From Halobacillus mangrovi (GTDB lineage: Bacteria; Bacillota; Bacilli; Bacillales; Halobacillaceae), in NCBI RefSeq assembly GCF_002097535.1, contig NZ_CP020772.1:3636501-3700500 (forward strand): 64,000 bases of DNA, given 5' to 3'. Below are positions 30,018 to 38,417 of the stretch, in pieces. Each line of letters begins with the position of its first letter. The first letter of the stretch is position 1. The notes beneath the pieces are model-generated. The model saw nothing but the letters and a program-made list of their open reading frames with translations, had not been told where the DNA came from and made no database searches. Both the position numbers and the translations under genes were made by a program.

Positions 30018-31280
30018 TTAATCTTCTACAAAAGGAATGGTCAATGGACCAAGAGGCAGAACTGCAATCTTCATAGATTCTCCGTATATCTTCTTTAATT
30101 CTTCTAATGTTGTCTCGATATCTTGAATTGGGGTAAGCATAGACTTCCTCACTTGTTCTTCTGAAAGCTCGGAATAAACATACACATCTGCCCACACTTG
30201 AATGACTGCCTGCTTCTGCACCTGCCATTGATCGAGCATATTAAAATCTGGATTATTGATCATATCAAGTAAGGACTGAGGGCTGTCAGCCATCTCAAAA
30301 ATCTTTGCGTAATTTCCGTGACTTGGAAGACCATCTGAACATTCAGAAGCCATAATGATAGCTCCTCCTTCCTTCACAATTTTATGAGCAGCACTCATTC
30401 CTTTTACAGCTTGATAAAGGTTTTGGTCAAGCGGGTAGCCGGAGTTTGAGGCGATGACGACATCAAATCGTTCCTCACATCTAACCATTGAATGTTCTTT
30501 TGCAAAATCACACCCTTTATCATGGGCTTCATATAGTTCGCCAGCAAAAACAGCTGAAATTTGTTTTTCTCGATTTAGTGTTACATTCAACATAAAGTTC
30601 GGTTTACACATTCCATTAATTTCACGTGTCATATCTTGAACAGGATTTCCATTCATATTCCCCCATGTTGAAAGAGGGTCGCCGATCATTCTAGCATTGT
30701 GAAAAGTCATAATCGTTTCTATTCCAGCAATACCTGGCATGATTCCTTTTGGTCCTCCTGAGAACCCTGCAAAAAAATGAGGTTCAATAAAACCTGTCAC
30801 AATCCTAAAATCAGCTTCAACATAATCCTTATTTAAATACACATTACATCCGAATTCACTTGTTCCTATATTGACAAGCTCCTCTTTATTATGACATTGG
30901 TTATTTACAATCCGAATGTTGTCTACTACCCACTCTCCTAGCATCTGGACAAATTCATCCCTTGTTTGGTCACGGTGAGTTCCTGTTCCATTGATAATTA
31001 TGAAATTCTCATATGGAACATGATCTAACTCCTCAATTAATAGAGGAACAAGGATGTGATTAGGTGTAGGCCTTGTGATATCACTAATTACTATGGCTAC
31101 CGTGTCTGTTGACCTCACCACATCTTTCAATGGAGGTAAACCAATCGGGTTACGTAATGCTTGTTGAATAGAGTCTCTCTCATTTTTTAATGCCGGTAAA
31201 TTCTTAGGCTCTACTACAAAGGATTGCTCTGGCAAATCTAATGACAGCCCGTCTTTTCCATAGAGTAATGTTGTTTGCAT
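30018..31280 (-). CDS. larA: Nickel-pincer-dependent hydroxyacid racemase (LarA family)
   Basis: 420 residues, a full-length LarA homologue. Catalytic pattern complete: NGTGTHR (first catalytic His), GFIEPHFFAGFSGGPKGIMPG (in parts: IEPHFFAG with the second catalytic His; SGGPKGIMPG with the Lys that binds the cofactor) and TIMTFHN with a nickel-ligand His. DITRPTP and SGYPLDQNLYQAVKG are also typical. The ATG at 31280 follows GGAGGG. It sits behind a KdgT-type permease and a glycerate kinase, so glycerate (or another small 2-hydroxy acid) is a more likely substrate than lactate. No lactate genes are nearby. The product name lactate racemase should not be assumed. Confidence 0.9.
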   Translation of the reverse strand: MQTTLLYGKDGLSLDLPEQSFVVEPKNLPALKNERDSIQQALRNPIGLPPLKDVVRSTDTVAIVISDITRPTPNHILVPLLIEELDHVPYENFIIINGTGTHRDQTRDEFVQMLGEWVVDNIRIVNNQCHNKEELVNIGTSEFGCNVYLNKDYVEADFRIVTGFIEPHFFAGFSGGPKGIMPGIAGIETIMTFHNARMIGDPLSTWGNMNGNPVQDMTREINGMCKPNFMLNVTLNREKQISAVFAGELYEAHDKGCDFAKEHSMVRCEERFDVVIASNSGYPLDQNLYQAVKGMSAAHKIVKEGGAIIMASECSDGLPSHGNYAKIFEMADSPQSLLDMINNPDFNMLDQWQVQKQAVIQVWADVYVYSELSEEQVRKSMLTPIQDIETTLEELKKIYGESMKIAVLPLGPLTIPFVED

Positions 31281-31380
31281 TCTTAATCCCTCCATTCTTT
31301 ATAAGTACACAATCCCACAAAAGCCACTAAATTTAATAGTGTAAAAAGGGGTCTTGTTTACAGGATGTAAAGTTTTTTTG

Positions 31381-32520
31381 TTATGAATTGTAATTTACAG
31401 CAGAACGTACATTTTTCTCTCGTTTTTCATAAGAATCCTGCCCAAGATCTTCTTGTTTTCCGTTGATTCCTTTTTGCTGTTGATACTTATCAACAATGAT
31501 AACTGCAATTGGACACAAAATGGCTGTTGTCAGTGTGGCAATGGATATTTGCGCTGTTGCCACATTAGCAATGTTCTGAAATGCTGATGCTTCAGACGCC
31601 GTCATCATTCCTGAGCTTGCAGCTACACCTGCAGCAGCTGCTACAGCTGCTGGTGTGGCCGCTGCATTACCTGCTGTCGAAGCTTCTGCTACTGGGGCAA
31701 TATAACTCTTTTCTTTTAATAATTTAAACACAAGGATTCCTATTCCTCCGGTAAGAATGGTAGTCAGCATACCAATCGTCAAACCAGCTGCAACAACAGA
31801 AGGATTAAAGAAGTTAGCCATATTCATACCGGCTCCAAGAGCAAATGCAAAGAAAGGTACTGGTAGTATTTCTCCTGGTTTTAAGAATTTACGAATTTCT
31901 GGATCCAAATTACCTAATACCATTCCAATAGCAATTGGGAGTAATACAGCTATAAATGAAATAATAGGAAAACTAGATCCAAGTAACCCTAGAGACATAA
32001 GTGTAAAGAATGGACCATCATTTAATGAAAGAATCGCTACAGCTCCCACATCTGATCGATTTCCATATTGACCAGTCAATGCAGCGTACATACCACCATT
32101 TCCATTTGTCATACCAGCAATAATAGCAAGAGTAGATAAACCGAATAACCCACTCATTGGATCAAAGATATAACCAAATAATAAACCGACTCCTAAACCA
32201 ACTAAGTATTTCGTAGTCGTTAGGGCTACACCTTTTTTAAGTGCTTTTCCCCCTATCCTTAAATTCATTTGACTTCCAGCACAAAATAAAAACAAAGCAA
32301 TAAGTACGAGAGCACCATTTTTGAAGAGTTCCTCTGAGAATCCGCCTATTCTTAAAAACTCATAATAACCTTCAGATGTTTCTGAAACACCAAGACTCTT
32401 TAAAAATTTCATCACTACTGGGATATGCATCTGATCAATAGTATTCATCAATGCACCTAACAAAAGTGGAACCACCATTAGACCGCCTGGAACTTTTTCA
32501 ATCGTTTTTTTTATTCTCAT
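31381..32520 (-). CDS. KdgT-family permease
   Basis: 379 residues, about 10 membrane segments, of the 2-keto-3-deoxygluconate permease family. Start VPGGLMVVPLLLGALMNT, TKYLVGLGVGLLFG, IAGMTNGNGGMYAALTGQYG and ILSLNDGPFFTLMSLGL are family blocks, and an Ala-rich segment (AEASTAGNAAATPAAVAAAA in the C-terminal third) is usual. Its start overlaps the glycerate kinase stop (ATGA). In this operon it probably imports glycerate or a similar hydroxy acid rather than ketodeoxygluconate, by inference from the neighbours. Confidence 0.87.
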   Translation of the reverse strand: MRIKKTIEKVPGGLMVVPLLLGALMNTIDQMHIPVVMKFLKSLGVSETSEGYYEFLRIGGFSEELFKNGALVLIALFLFCAGSQMNLRIGGKALKKGVALTTTKYLVGLGVGLLFGYIFDPMSGLFGLSTLAIIAGMTNGNGGMYAALTGQYGNRSDVGAVAILSLNDGPFFTLMSLGLLGSSFPIISFIAVLLPIAIGMVLGNLDPEIRKFLKPGEILPVPFFAFALGAGMNMANFFNPSVVAAGLTIGMLTTILTGGIGILVFKLLKEKSYIAPVAEASTAGNAAATPAAVAAAAGVAASSGMMTASEASAFQNIANVATAQISIATLTTAILCPIAVIIVDKYQQQKGINGKQEDLGQDSYEKREKNVRSAVNYNS

Positions 32521-33671
32521 GAAAGAACCTCCCTATTTATACTTTCATAAAAAAAAGAACGTGTAACTTGCTCAGCACTCAACTCTAGTAATTCTTCGGC
32601 ATTTTCAACGGCTTCATATAGCGTCATAGGTTTGTTGACAATGCTGGTAACGCTTACAATCCCGAACTTATATAGTACGTCTATACCGGAACCAATAGAA
32701 CCGGCAATAACAATTGTAGGAACATCCTTTCTTTTAGCCGCTTGTGCAACTCCCATTGGTGTTTTACCTGACGCCGTTTGTTCATCCACTTGCCCTTCTC
32801 CAGTAATGACAAGGTCTGCCTCAGTCAAGGCATCAAACATTCCAATATGATCTAGAACAACATCTATACCACGCTTCATTTCCGAAGGGAAAAAAGCTTG
32901 AAAAGCACCTCCTATACCTCCAGCTGCCCCAGCCCCTGGCCTGTCATCAAGTTGAAGCCCTGTTACTCTCTCTACTTGATTAGCCCAATGTTTCATATTG
33001 CTATCTAGTACCTGAACCATTTCCGGCGTAGCGCCTTTTTGCGGGCCAAAAACAGCAGAAGCACCCTGTGGCCCAATCAATGGATTTTGTACATCTGAAG
33101 CAATGGTAAATTTACAATTTTTAATTCTTGGATCAAAGGAACTAGAATCAATCTGATCAATTTTGTTTAACTCTCCCCCTCCATAGGAGATATCTTCTGA
33201 ATGTTTATCAAGAATCCGCAAACCTAAGGCTTGTAGCATTCCTGCTCCTCCATCATTAGTAGCCGAACCTCCTAATGCTAGAATAAAAGAGGAGAAACCA
33301 TCATCTATAGCCTGTTTAATCATTTGTCCCGTTCCATATGTAGTCGTTTTTAAAGGAGAGAGTTCTCCTTCGGGAATGAGTGATAATCCTGATACGCATG
33401 CCATTTCTATCACACACGTTTCCCCGTCTCCTAACACTCCATATTCTGCTTCTATAGGATTACCTAGCGGTCCAATAACCTGTATCCTCCTCTTTTTTCC
33501 TTCAGTAGCAGCCGCTAAAGTATCCAAAGTCCCTTCTCCCCCATCTGCAACCGGTAATATTACCGTTTCCGCATTTGAGTAAGCTTTTTTAATACCTTCT
33601 TGAATGGCCCGAGACACTTCGACCGCATTTAGACAACCTTTAAATGAATCTGGTGCAACAATAACCTTCAC
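32517..33671 (-). CDS. glxK: Glycerate kinase (GlxK/GarK family)
   Basis: 384 residues, full length. Phosphorylates D-glycerate, in this family usually to 2-phosphoglycerate. Motifs: VIVAPDSFKGCLNAVEV at the N-terminus, PVADGGEGTLD, ALGGSATNDGGAGMLQALG, the GRPGAGAAGGIG-like segment (DRPGAGAAGGIGGAF) and VITGEGQVDEQTASGKTPMGVA. The start is GTG at 33671, seven bases after AAGGAGG. It is the first gene of glxK-kdgT-larA and has a cre site right upstream. A racemase next to a stereospecific kinase suggests use of both glycerate enantiomers. Confidence 0.92.
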   Translation of the reverse strand: MKVIVAPDSFKGCLNAVEVSRAIQEGIKKAYSNAETVILPVADGGEGTLDTLAAATEGKKRRIQVIGPLGNPIEAEYGVLGDGETCVIEMACVSGLSLIPEGELSPLKTTTYGTGQMIKQAIDDGFSSFILALGGSATNDGGAGMLQALGLRILDKHSEDISYGGGELNKIDQIDSSSFDPRIKNCKFTIASDVQNPLIGPQGASAVFGPQKGATPEMVQVLDSNMKHWANQVERVTGLQLDDRPGAGAAGGIGGAFQAFFPSEMKRGIDVVLDHIGMFDALTEADLVITGEGQVDEQTASGKTPMGVAQAAKRKDVPTIVIAGSIGSGIDVLYKFGIVSVTSIVNKPMTLYEAVENAEELLELSAEQVTRSFFYESINREVLS

Positions 33672-33686
33672 TTATCTTCCTCCTTA

Positions 33687-33700
33687 AGTAAGCGCTTTCA
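33687..33700 (-). promoter_or_regulatory. cre site (CcpA) of the glycerate operon
   Basis: TGAAAGCGCTTACT on the minus strand, 13 of 14 positions of the degenerate cre consensus, 16 bp upstream of the glycerate kinase start. Confidence 0.65.
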
Positions 33701-33817
33701 ATAACTTGAATCCCATTATACTTTTATTGACTATCCATGTCTTCGGGTATAGTGTTTAAAAAAAGACAAAATATTTCAATATTTTTTGTTTACTATGACT
33801 AAATAGGAGAGTTGGCT

Positions 33818-34921
33818 ATGTTAACGAAAGAAATTGCGGAAGATATTGTAAAGGAGACGTCCTTACGGCTGAATCGTAACGTTAACATTATGAACAATAA
33901 AGGGATAATCATAGCAGCGAAAGATCATTCTAGAATCGGGCAAATTCATGAAGGTGCGTTAAAAGTATTAAAGATAGGTGAAACACTTATTATACATTCG
34001 AATCAAAAAGGAGATTGGAAAGGGGCTCATCCTGGAATCAACCTTCCAATAATCTTCCAAGAAAACATCTTAGGGGTTATAGGAATTACTGGGGACCCAA
34101 ATGACATGGGTGACCTCGGAGGTCTTGTCAAAATGACTACAGAACTTATGATTAAGCAAGAATATATCACCTCACAAATGGAGTGGAAACAACGAACCAA
34201 AGACATGATTATTGAAGAGTTATTAAAAGACATCCCCTCCCAGGAGCAGATAAATCGCGGTCTTCATTTACTTGGTACACACTTCTCCCCACCTTATATA
34301 ACCGTTGTGATCCAGTTACAAGATAGATCTATATCAAATCAAACCTTAATTCATAAAATAGAAGAAAATGTTGGGTGTGATAAAGCTCTTGTTGGTTTCA
34401 TAAACTCTACCCGGTTATACATCATCTTTACGTGCATGAGTGAAGATCAAGCAGAGAATAAACTTCATCGGGTCTATTATCAATTAAAAAGGCTCAGAAT
34501 AACTTTCAGAATGTCTCACAGCACTTTATTTTACGATGATAAGAAGCTTAGTAGATCCTTTGAAGACTGTGAACTCGCCTTAAAAATAACGAAAGACGGG
34601 CAAGATTTAATTTCATTTACTCAAGTGGAGACAAAAGCATTAATCTATCAAATCAATGATGAAGGCGCCAAACATTTCCTCAGTAGAATTGAAGAATACC
34701 TTGACAAAAGTACTATTCAAACTTTAAAAACCTTTTTTGAGAATGATTTAAATATTCAACAGTCAGCTGAAGCGTTGTTTGTACATCGAAATACATTAAT
34801 CTATCGTTTGCAGAAAATAAAAAAGAAAACGGGATATGATCCAAAAACCTTCAGAGATGCCCTAACACTCCAAATAGCTATGTGGCTATTAAGTAGAGCA
34901 GAGATTAATGGTCATAAGTAG
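33818..34921 (+). CDS. CdaR-type sugar diacid/glycerate regulator
   Basis: 367 residues. The N-terminal sugar-diacid recognition domain begins LTKEIAEDIVKETSLRLNRN and includes IMNNKGIIIAAKDHSRIGQIHEGAL and the GVIGITGDP strand. The C-terminal PucR/CdaR helix-turn-helix is DLNIQQSAEALFVHRNTLIYRLQKIKKKTG. It is transcribed away from the glycerate kinase operon, sharing a ~145 bp regulatory region. Family members activate glycerate and glucarate genes in response to glycerate, so this is the likely activator of glxK-kdgT-larA. The ATG at 33818 is seven bases after AGGAGA; the TTG two codons earlier is too close. Confidence 0.88.
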   Translation: MLTKEIAEDIVKETSLRLNRNVNIMNNKGIIIAAKDHSRIGQIHEGALKVLKIGETLIIHSNQKGDWKGAHPGINLPIIFQENILGVIGITGDPNDMGDLGGLVKMTTELMIKQEYITSQMEWKQRTKDMIIEELLKDIPSQEQINRGLHLLGTHFSPPYITVVIQLQDRSISNQTLIHKIEENVGCDKALVGFINSTRLYIIFTCMSEDQAENKLHRVYYQLKRLRITFRMSHSTLFYDDKKLSRSFEDCELALKITKDGQDLISFTQVETKALIYQINDEGAKHFLSRIEEYLDKSTIQTLKTFFENDLNIQQSAEALFVHRNTLIYRLQKIKKKTGYDPKTFRDALTLQIAMWLLSRAEINGHK

Positions 34922-34984
34922 ATACAATGAGTTGAAAGCACCTTATTTAAAAGGTTTTTAGTCTTGGGAATGAACGATGATTAC

Positions 34985-35023
34985 AAAAAGAGTGATGGTC
35001 AGAAAACGACCATCACTCTTTTT
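34985..35023 (+). terminator. Terminator of the CdaR-type gene
   Basis: Perfect 16-bp stem AAAAAGAGTGATGGTC/GACCATCACTCTTTTT with a seven-base loop. Confidence 0.88.
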
Positions 35024-35051
35024 AGATTATATATCATTTAAAGATTTTAAC

Positions 35052-35086
35052 ACCTCAGGTCATCCATAATTTGGATGACCTGAGGT
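35052..35086 (-). repeat. Conserved palindrome, copy 1 (operon-end hairpin)
   Basis: ACCTCAGGTCATCCA/TGGATGACCTGAGGT, perfect 15-bp stem, loop TAATT, 15 bp past the stop of the DapA-family gene. Almost the same sequence occurs at 55491 and 63106. The T tract behind it on the minus strand is weak (GTTAAAATCTTT), but a terminator role is likely. Confidence 0.85.
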
Positions 35087-35101
35087 CGGTTTTATTGGTA
35101 A

Positions 35102-36019
35102 TTATACATATTGGAGGCTTACGCCGTATTTGTTTAAGGTTTCTCGGATTTCGTTTTGGAGTTCTTCGGATGGAAGATCCATTGGCAGCCGTAAATGCGG
35201 CTCAATCTTGCCCATCATGCCAAGCGCTGCTTTTACAGGAGCTGGGTTAGTATCCTTGAAGAGTACATCATTCAGCTCCATCAGTTCATAGTGAAGCTTT
35301 TGAGCTGTCGCTACATCGCCGTCGAACCAGGCATCATGCATCTGCGCTACCTTTCCTGGCAGCACATTCGCTGTGGCACTGACAGATCCCACGCCGCCGA
35401 TCGCAAGCATTGGATAGCAAAGCAATTCGATCCCTGAGAATAATAAGAAATCACGACCGCACTTTAACAGTACGCGGTTGACGTGTTCGAAGTCTTTGTT
35501 TGATTCTTTAACCCCGATAATGTTCGGGCAGTCTTTACTCAACTGAGCTAACGTATCCACATGGAGGTTCTGCGCTGTACGCCCAGGAATATTGTAGACG
35601 ATAATCGGAATATCTACAGAGTCAGCGACCGTTTTGAAGTGTTTGTATAATGCTTTCTGGTTCGGCTTGTTGTAGTAAGGCACGATGACTAGCGCAGCAT
35701 CCGCTCCGATTTCCTCTGCTTTTTTCGTCAGACGCATCGTTTCGTCATGATTGGTGGACCCTGTTCCCGGTACAAATGGAACTCTGCCACTAATCGTCTG
35801 ATGGGCTGTTTTCATGACCTGTACTCGTTCTTCTTCTGTTAAAGAGCTCGGTTCCCCTGAAGTGCCCGTAACCGAAATCGCGTGAGTACCATTTTCCAAT
35901 TGAAATTCGATTAACTTCGAAAGGGTATCAAAATCGATGTCATGATTCGCTTTAAATGGCGTAATGACAGGAGTGACCGAACCTCTTAATCGCGATTTAA
36001 TCTCTTGATAATCTTTCAT
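35102..36019 (-). CDS. DapA-family class I aldolase of the hpa cluster
   Basis: 305 residues, dihydrodipicolinate synthase superfamily: GSVTPVITPF, GTSGEPSSLTEEER, VPGTGSTNHDET, PYYNKPNQKALYKHF, IVYNIPGRTA (catalytic Tyr) and IIGVKESNKD with the Schiff-base Lys. It is the last gene of the operon starting at hpaE. The 4-hydroxyphenylacetate pathway ends in an aldolase that makes pyruvate and succinate semialdehyde, and no HpaI-type enzyme is present, so this pyruvate-binding aldolase may fill that step. A lysine biosynthesis role is less likely because no dap genes are near. ATG follows GGAGGA. Confidence 0.85.
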   Translation of the reverse strand: MKDYQEIKSRLRGSVTPVITPFKANHDIDFDTLSKLIEFQLENGTHAISVTGTSGEPSSLTEEERVQVMKTAHQTISGRVPFVPGTGSTNHDETMRLTKKAEEIGADAALVIVPYYNKPNQKALYKHFKTVADSVDIPIIVYNIPGRTAQNLHVDTLAQLSKDCPNIIGVKESNKDFEHVNRVLLKCGRDFLLFSGIELLCYPMLAIGGVGSVSATANVLPGKVAQMHDAWFDGDVATAQKLHYELMELNDVLFKDTNPAPVKAALGMMGKIEPHLRLPMDLPSEELQNEIRETLNKYGVSLQYV

Positions 36020-36041
36020 CCTATCTCCTCCTTCTCGTTCT

Positions 36042-36917
36042 TTACATACTCATTTCTAATTCTCGTAAATCCCCTTGCGCATGCAGAGCGTCCATTTCAA
36101 AGTCAGCAATGAAATTGTTCCATTGCAATCTAGCATCCTTAAGCTCTTTAAACAGGAGCTCATCAAAAAAAGTGATGGTAAGCTGCCCCGGCCTGTGAAT
36201 GGATTTAAACTCACACATCCCTTTTGCATGAAATTTACTATTGTTAACAGTTACTTCGTATTGGCCAGGAGAAGGCATATAGTAGGTCGGATCAAAAGAA
36301 AACGTACACGTGCTACCTTTGCCTTTAACCTCTCCAGTCATTTCATAGCTTCTCCCGAGGTATGTCGGAATTTCTTCGACTCTTCCTGTAGAAATAAGCG
36401 ATCTCAATAGAGTCGAGCTTACTTTTTGCTCATGTTTCTCAAATTTTGAGACGGTTGTGACACCGAATCTGCCCTCACTGTCTATAGGCAGCTGATTCAT
36501 ATCTCCTTTGCCTTTGAATCCATATTTATAATCGAACCCAGCTACGACGTGCTTACTGTTCAGTCCGCATAAATATTGATCCACAAACTGCTGATGAGGA
36601 ATTTTTGCCACTTCCTTTGTAAAATCAACAACATAAAGGAAATTGACGCCAAGTTGTTCAAATACCTCCGCTTTTTCAGAAAGCGGTGTTATAAAATTAG
36701 TGATCGTCGGACCTTTCGGAATGACAGAAGAGGGATGCTGAGCAAAAGTCATAACCGCAAGTTTTAACCCCTTATCTTTCGCTATTTTCTTCGCTGTCCG
36801 TATAATTTTTTGATGTCCTAAGTGGACGCCGTCAAAAAATCCTAAGGCCATCACGCATGACTGACTGTTTTCTTGAATCGATCGTGCAATGGGGTGTTTG
36901 ATAGGGATGGTTATCAT
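36042..36917 (-). CDS. FAD synthetase (RibF/RibC-like) of the hpa cluster
   Basis: 291 residues. The N-terminal FMN adenylyltransferase domain has the nucleotide-binding ALGFFDGVHLGHQKII segment (in parts: GFFDGVHLGHQ), TFAQHPSSV, FDYKYGFKGKGD and SSTLLRSLI. The C-terminal part (~185-290) sits where the riboflavin kinase domain would be but is weakly conserved; GDVVHGKGRGR-type motifs are blurred to GEVKGKGST. It may therefore make FAD from FMN only. A second FAD synthetase in the operon next to an FADH2-using monooxygenase and flavin reductase suggests local cofactor supply. ATG after AAGGAGGAGGG. Confidence 0.82.
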   Translation of the reverse strand: MITIPIKHPIARSIQENSQSCVMALGFFDGVHLGHQKIIRTAKKIAKDKGLKLAVMTFAQHPSSVIPKGPTITNFITPLSEKAEVFEQLGVNFLYVVDFTKEVAKIPHQQFVDQYLCGLNSKHVVAGFDYKYGFKGKGDMNQLPIDSEGRFGVTTVSKFEKHEQKVSSTLLRSLISTGRVEEIPTYLGRSYEMTGEVKGKGSTCTFSFDPTYYMPSPGQYEVTVNNSKFHAKGMCEFKSIHRPGQLTITFFDELLFKELKDARLQWNNFIADFEMDALHAQGDLRELEMSM

Positions 36918-36936
36918 CCTTTGCCCTCCTCCTTCG

Positions 36937-37395
36937 TTATGTCATTTGCATGTATTTTCCTTCATAAAAAGCTAGTGGTTCACCATCTTGAACATTCAAG
37001 TTGATCACTTCTCCCACATACAACGTATGGTCCCCTGCTTCGTGGGCTTGATAGACATTACAAGCAAGACTGACAAGAGAGTTTTCTATAACCGGAAGAT
37101 CTTCAAATGTTTCAAATTCCACATGTTTATTTTCTTTAATTTGCCCTGCAAAGATCATCGACATTTCTTTTTGATCTCCAGAGAGAATATTGACGGTGAA
37201 TTTACTTGCCTTTTGAATCACTTCATTCATTTTTGCTCTTTTATCGATAGAAATAAGGATAAGCTTGGGATCAAGGGAAACCGACATAAACGCATTGGCT
37301 GTCATCCCGTGAACCTGGCCATCAACTTCTGATGCTATAACCGTTACCCCTGTCGCAAACTTCCCCATGGCAGTTCTGAACATACGATCGTCCAT
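36937..37395 (-). CDS. hpaC: Flavin reductase component of 4-hydroxyphenylacetate 3-monooxygenase
   Basis: 152 residues, flavin reductase-like FMN-binding fold: FRTAMGKFATGVTVIAS, GMTANAFMSVSLDPKLILISID, FTVNILSGDQ, FAG and the end YVGEVINLNVQDGEPLAFYEGKY. It reduces free FAD or FMN with NADH for HpaB. Start is one of two adjacent ATG codons (37398 or 37395) behind AGAGGTGATC; the second has the better distance. It lies between the FAD synthetase and hpaD. Confidence 0.9.
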   Translation of the reverse strand: MDDRMFRTAMGKFATGVTVIASEVDGQVHGMTANAFMSVSLDPKLILISIDKRAKMNEVIQKASKFTVNILSGDQKEMSMIFAGQIKENKHVEFETFEDLPVIENSLVSLACNVYQAHEAGDHTLYVGEVINLNVQDGEPLAFYEGKYMQMT

Positions 37396-37424
37396 CATGA
37401 TCACCTCTAGTTAATTTTTCTTGA

Positions 37425-38405
37425 TCAAGTTACAAAAGTTGGCTTGCGCTTCTTCAGTTTCGGCTCAATAAGCGTTACTTTTTCATTCGAATGAACATCA
37501 AGGACTTCTGATGCTTCATCAAACCAGCTGTCAGGAGCTTTATGGCCCCAGAACGTCTGACGCATCGGATCATCGAGATCCCAGCGAACCGGTTTGAAAT
37601 CAGGGTCACTTGTCAAATAGTCTCCATTATAAAGCTCGATACGGTGGCCGTCCGGATCCCTTAAGTAGAGGAACATCGCATTAGATAGCCCGTGCCTTCC
37701 AGGTCCTCGTTCAATCGCAGGGCCGTACCCCATAGAAGCAAGTACATCGCAGCCGTCAATCAGGTTCATAGGGTCCTTCAGCCAAAAACCGATATGGTGA
37801 AGTCTTGGTCCAAGTCCATTCATATAGGCCACATCATGGACGCTTGGTTTACGGTGTAGCCAGGCCGCCCATATTTTCTTTTCTTCCCCTTCTGTATATT
37901 CAGAGCAGGCGAAGCCTAATTGATGAATATAGTGGTCATACGCTTTTTCCACATCCGGAACCATGCAGTTGAAATGATCGATCCGCTGCACCTTTGCCCC
38001 TTTATGGTAGTGGTATTTTTGGATCATTCGTTCTGCCTGATCCATTTCCGCATAGTACTCCACAGGCAATCCGGAGACATCCTGAATTCTCAGCGCACGC
38101 CCGACAGCTTCCTGGGTACCCGCTTCCATCCACTTGACTTCGGTACCCTGTCCGTCATAAAAGGCAGCTAATTGATTTAAATCTTTCTCCGATCTTACTT
38201 TGTAGCTAATCACTTCTACGGCAGGAAAATCTCTTTTTTTCAGAACAAGACTATGATGATTATGCTCTTCAAGCCCTCTGAAAAAAATCTGCTCGTCATC
38301 TGACGCTGTTTCTATGAAACCAAGAGCTTCGTAAAAAGCTCTTGATCTCTTTAAATCGGTGACATGTAATACGGCACGGCCGGCACGGATGATATCAAAA
38401 TTCAT
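37425..38405 (-). CDS. hpaD: 3,4-dihydroxyphenylacetate 2,3-dioxygenase
   Basis: 326 residues, extradiol dioxygenase of the VOC superfamily with two tandem modules (residues ~8-130 and ~140-290). The metal ligands are visible in the second module: His in RIDHFNCMVPDV, His in GPRLHHIGFWL and Glu in HRIELYNGDY. It opens the ring of homoprotocatechuate to 5-carboxymethyl-2-hydroxymuconate semialdehyde. The ATG at 38405 is eight bases behind AAGGAG; a GTG three codons upstream is too close. It starts 12 bp behind hpaB. Confidence 0.93.
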   Translation of the reverse strand: MNFDIIRAGRAVLHVTDLKRSRAFYEALGFIETASDDEQIFFRGLEEHNHHSLVLKKRDFPAVEVISYKVRSEKDLNQLAAFYDGQGTEVKWMEAGTQEAVGRALRIQDVSGLPVEYYAEMDQAERMIQKYHYHKGAKVQRIDHFNCMVPDVEKAYDHYIHQLGFACSEYTEGEEKKIWAAWLHRKPSVHDVAYMNGLGPRLHHIGFWLKDPMNLIDGCDVLASMGYGPAIERGPGRHGLSNAMFLYLRDPDGHRIELYNGDYLTSDPDFKPVRWDLDDPMRQTFWGHKAPDSWFDEASEVLDVHSNEKVTLIEPKLKKRKPTFVT

Positions 38406-38417
38406 CTTCTCCACTCC

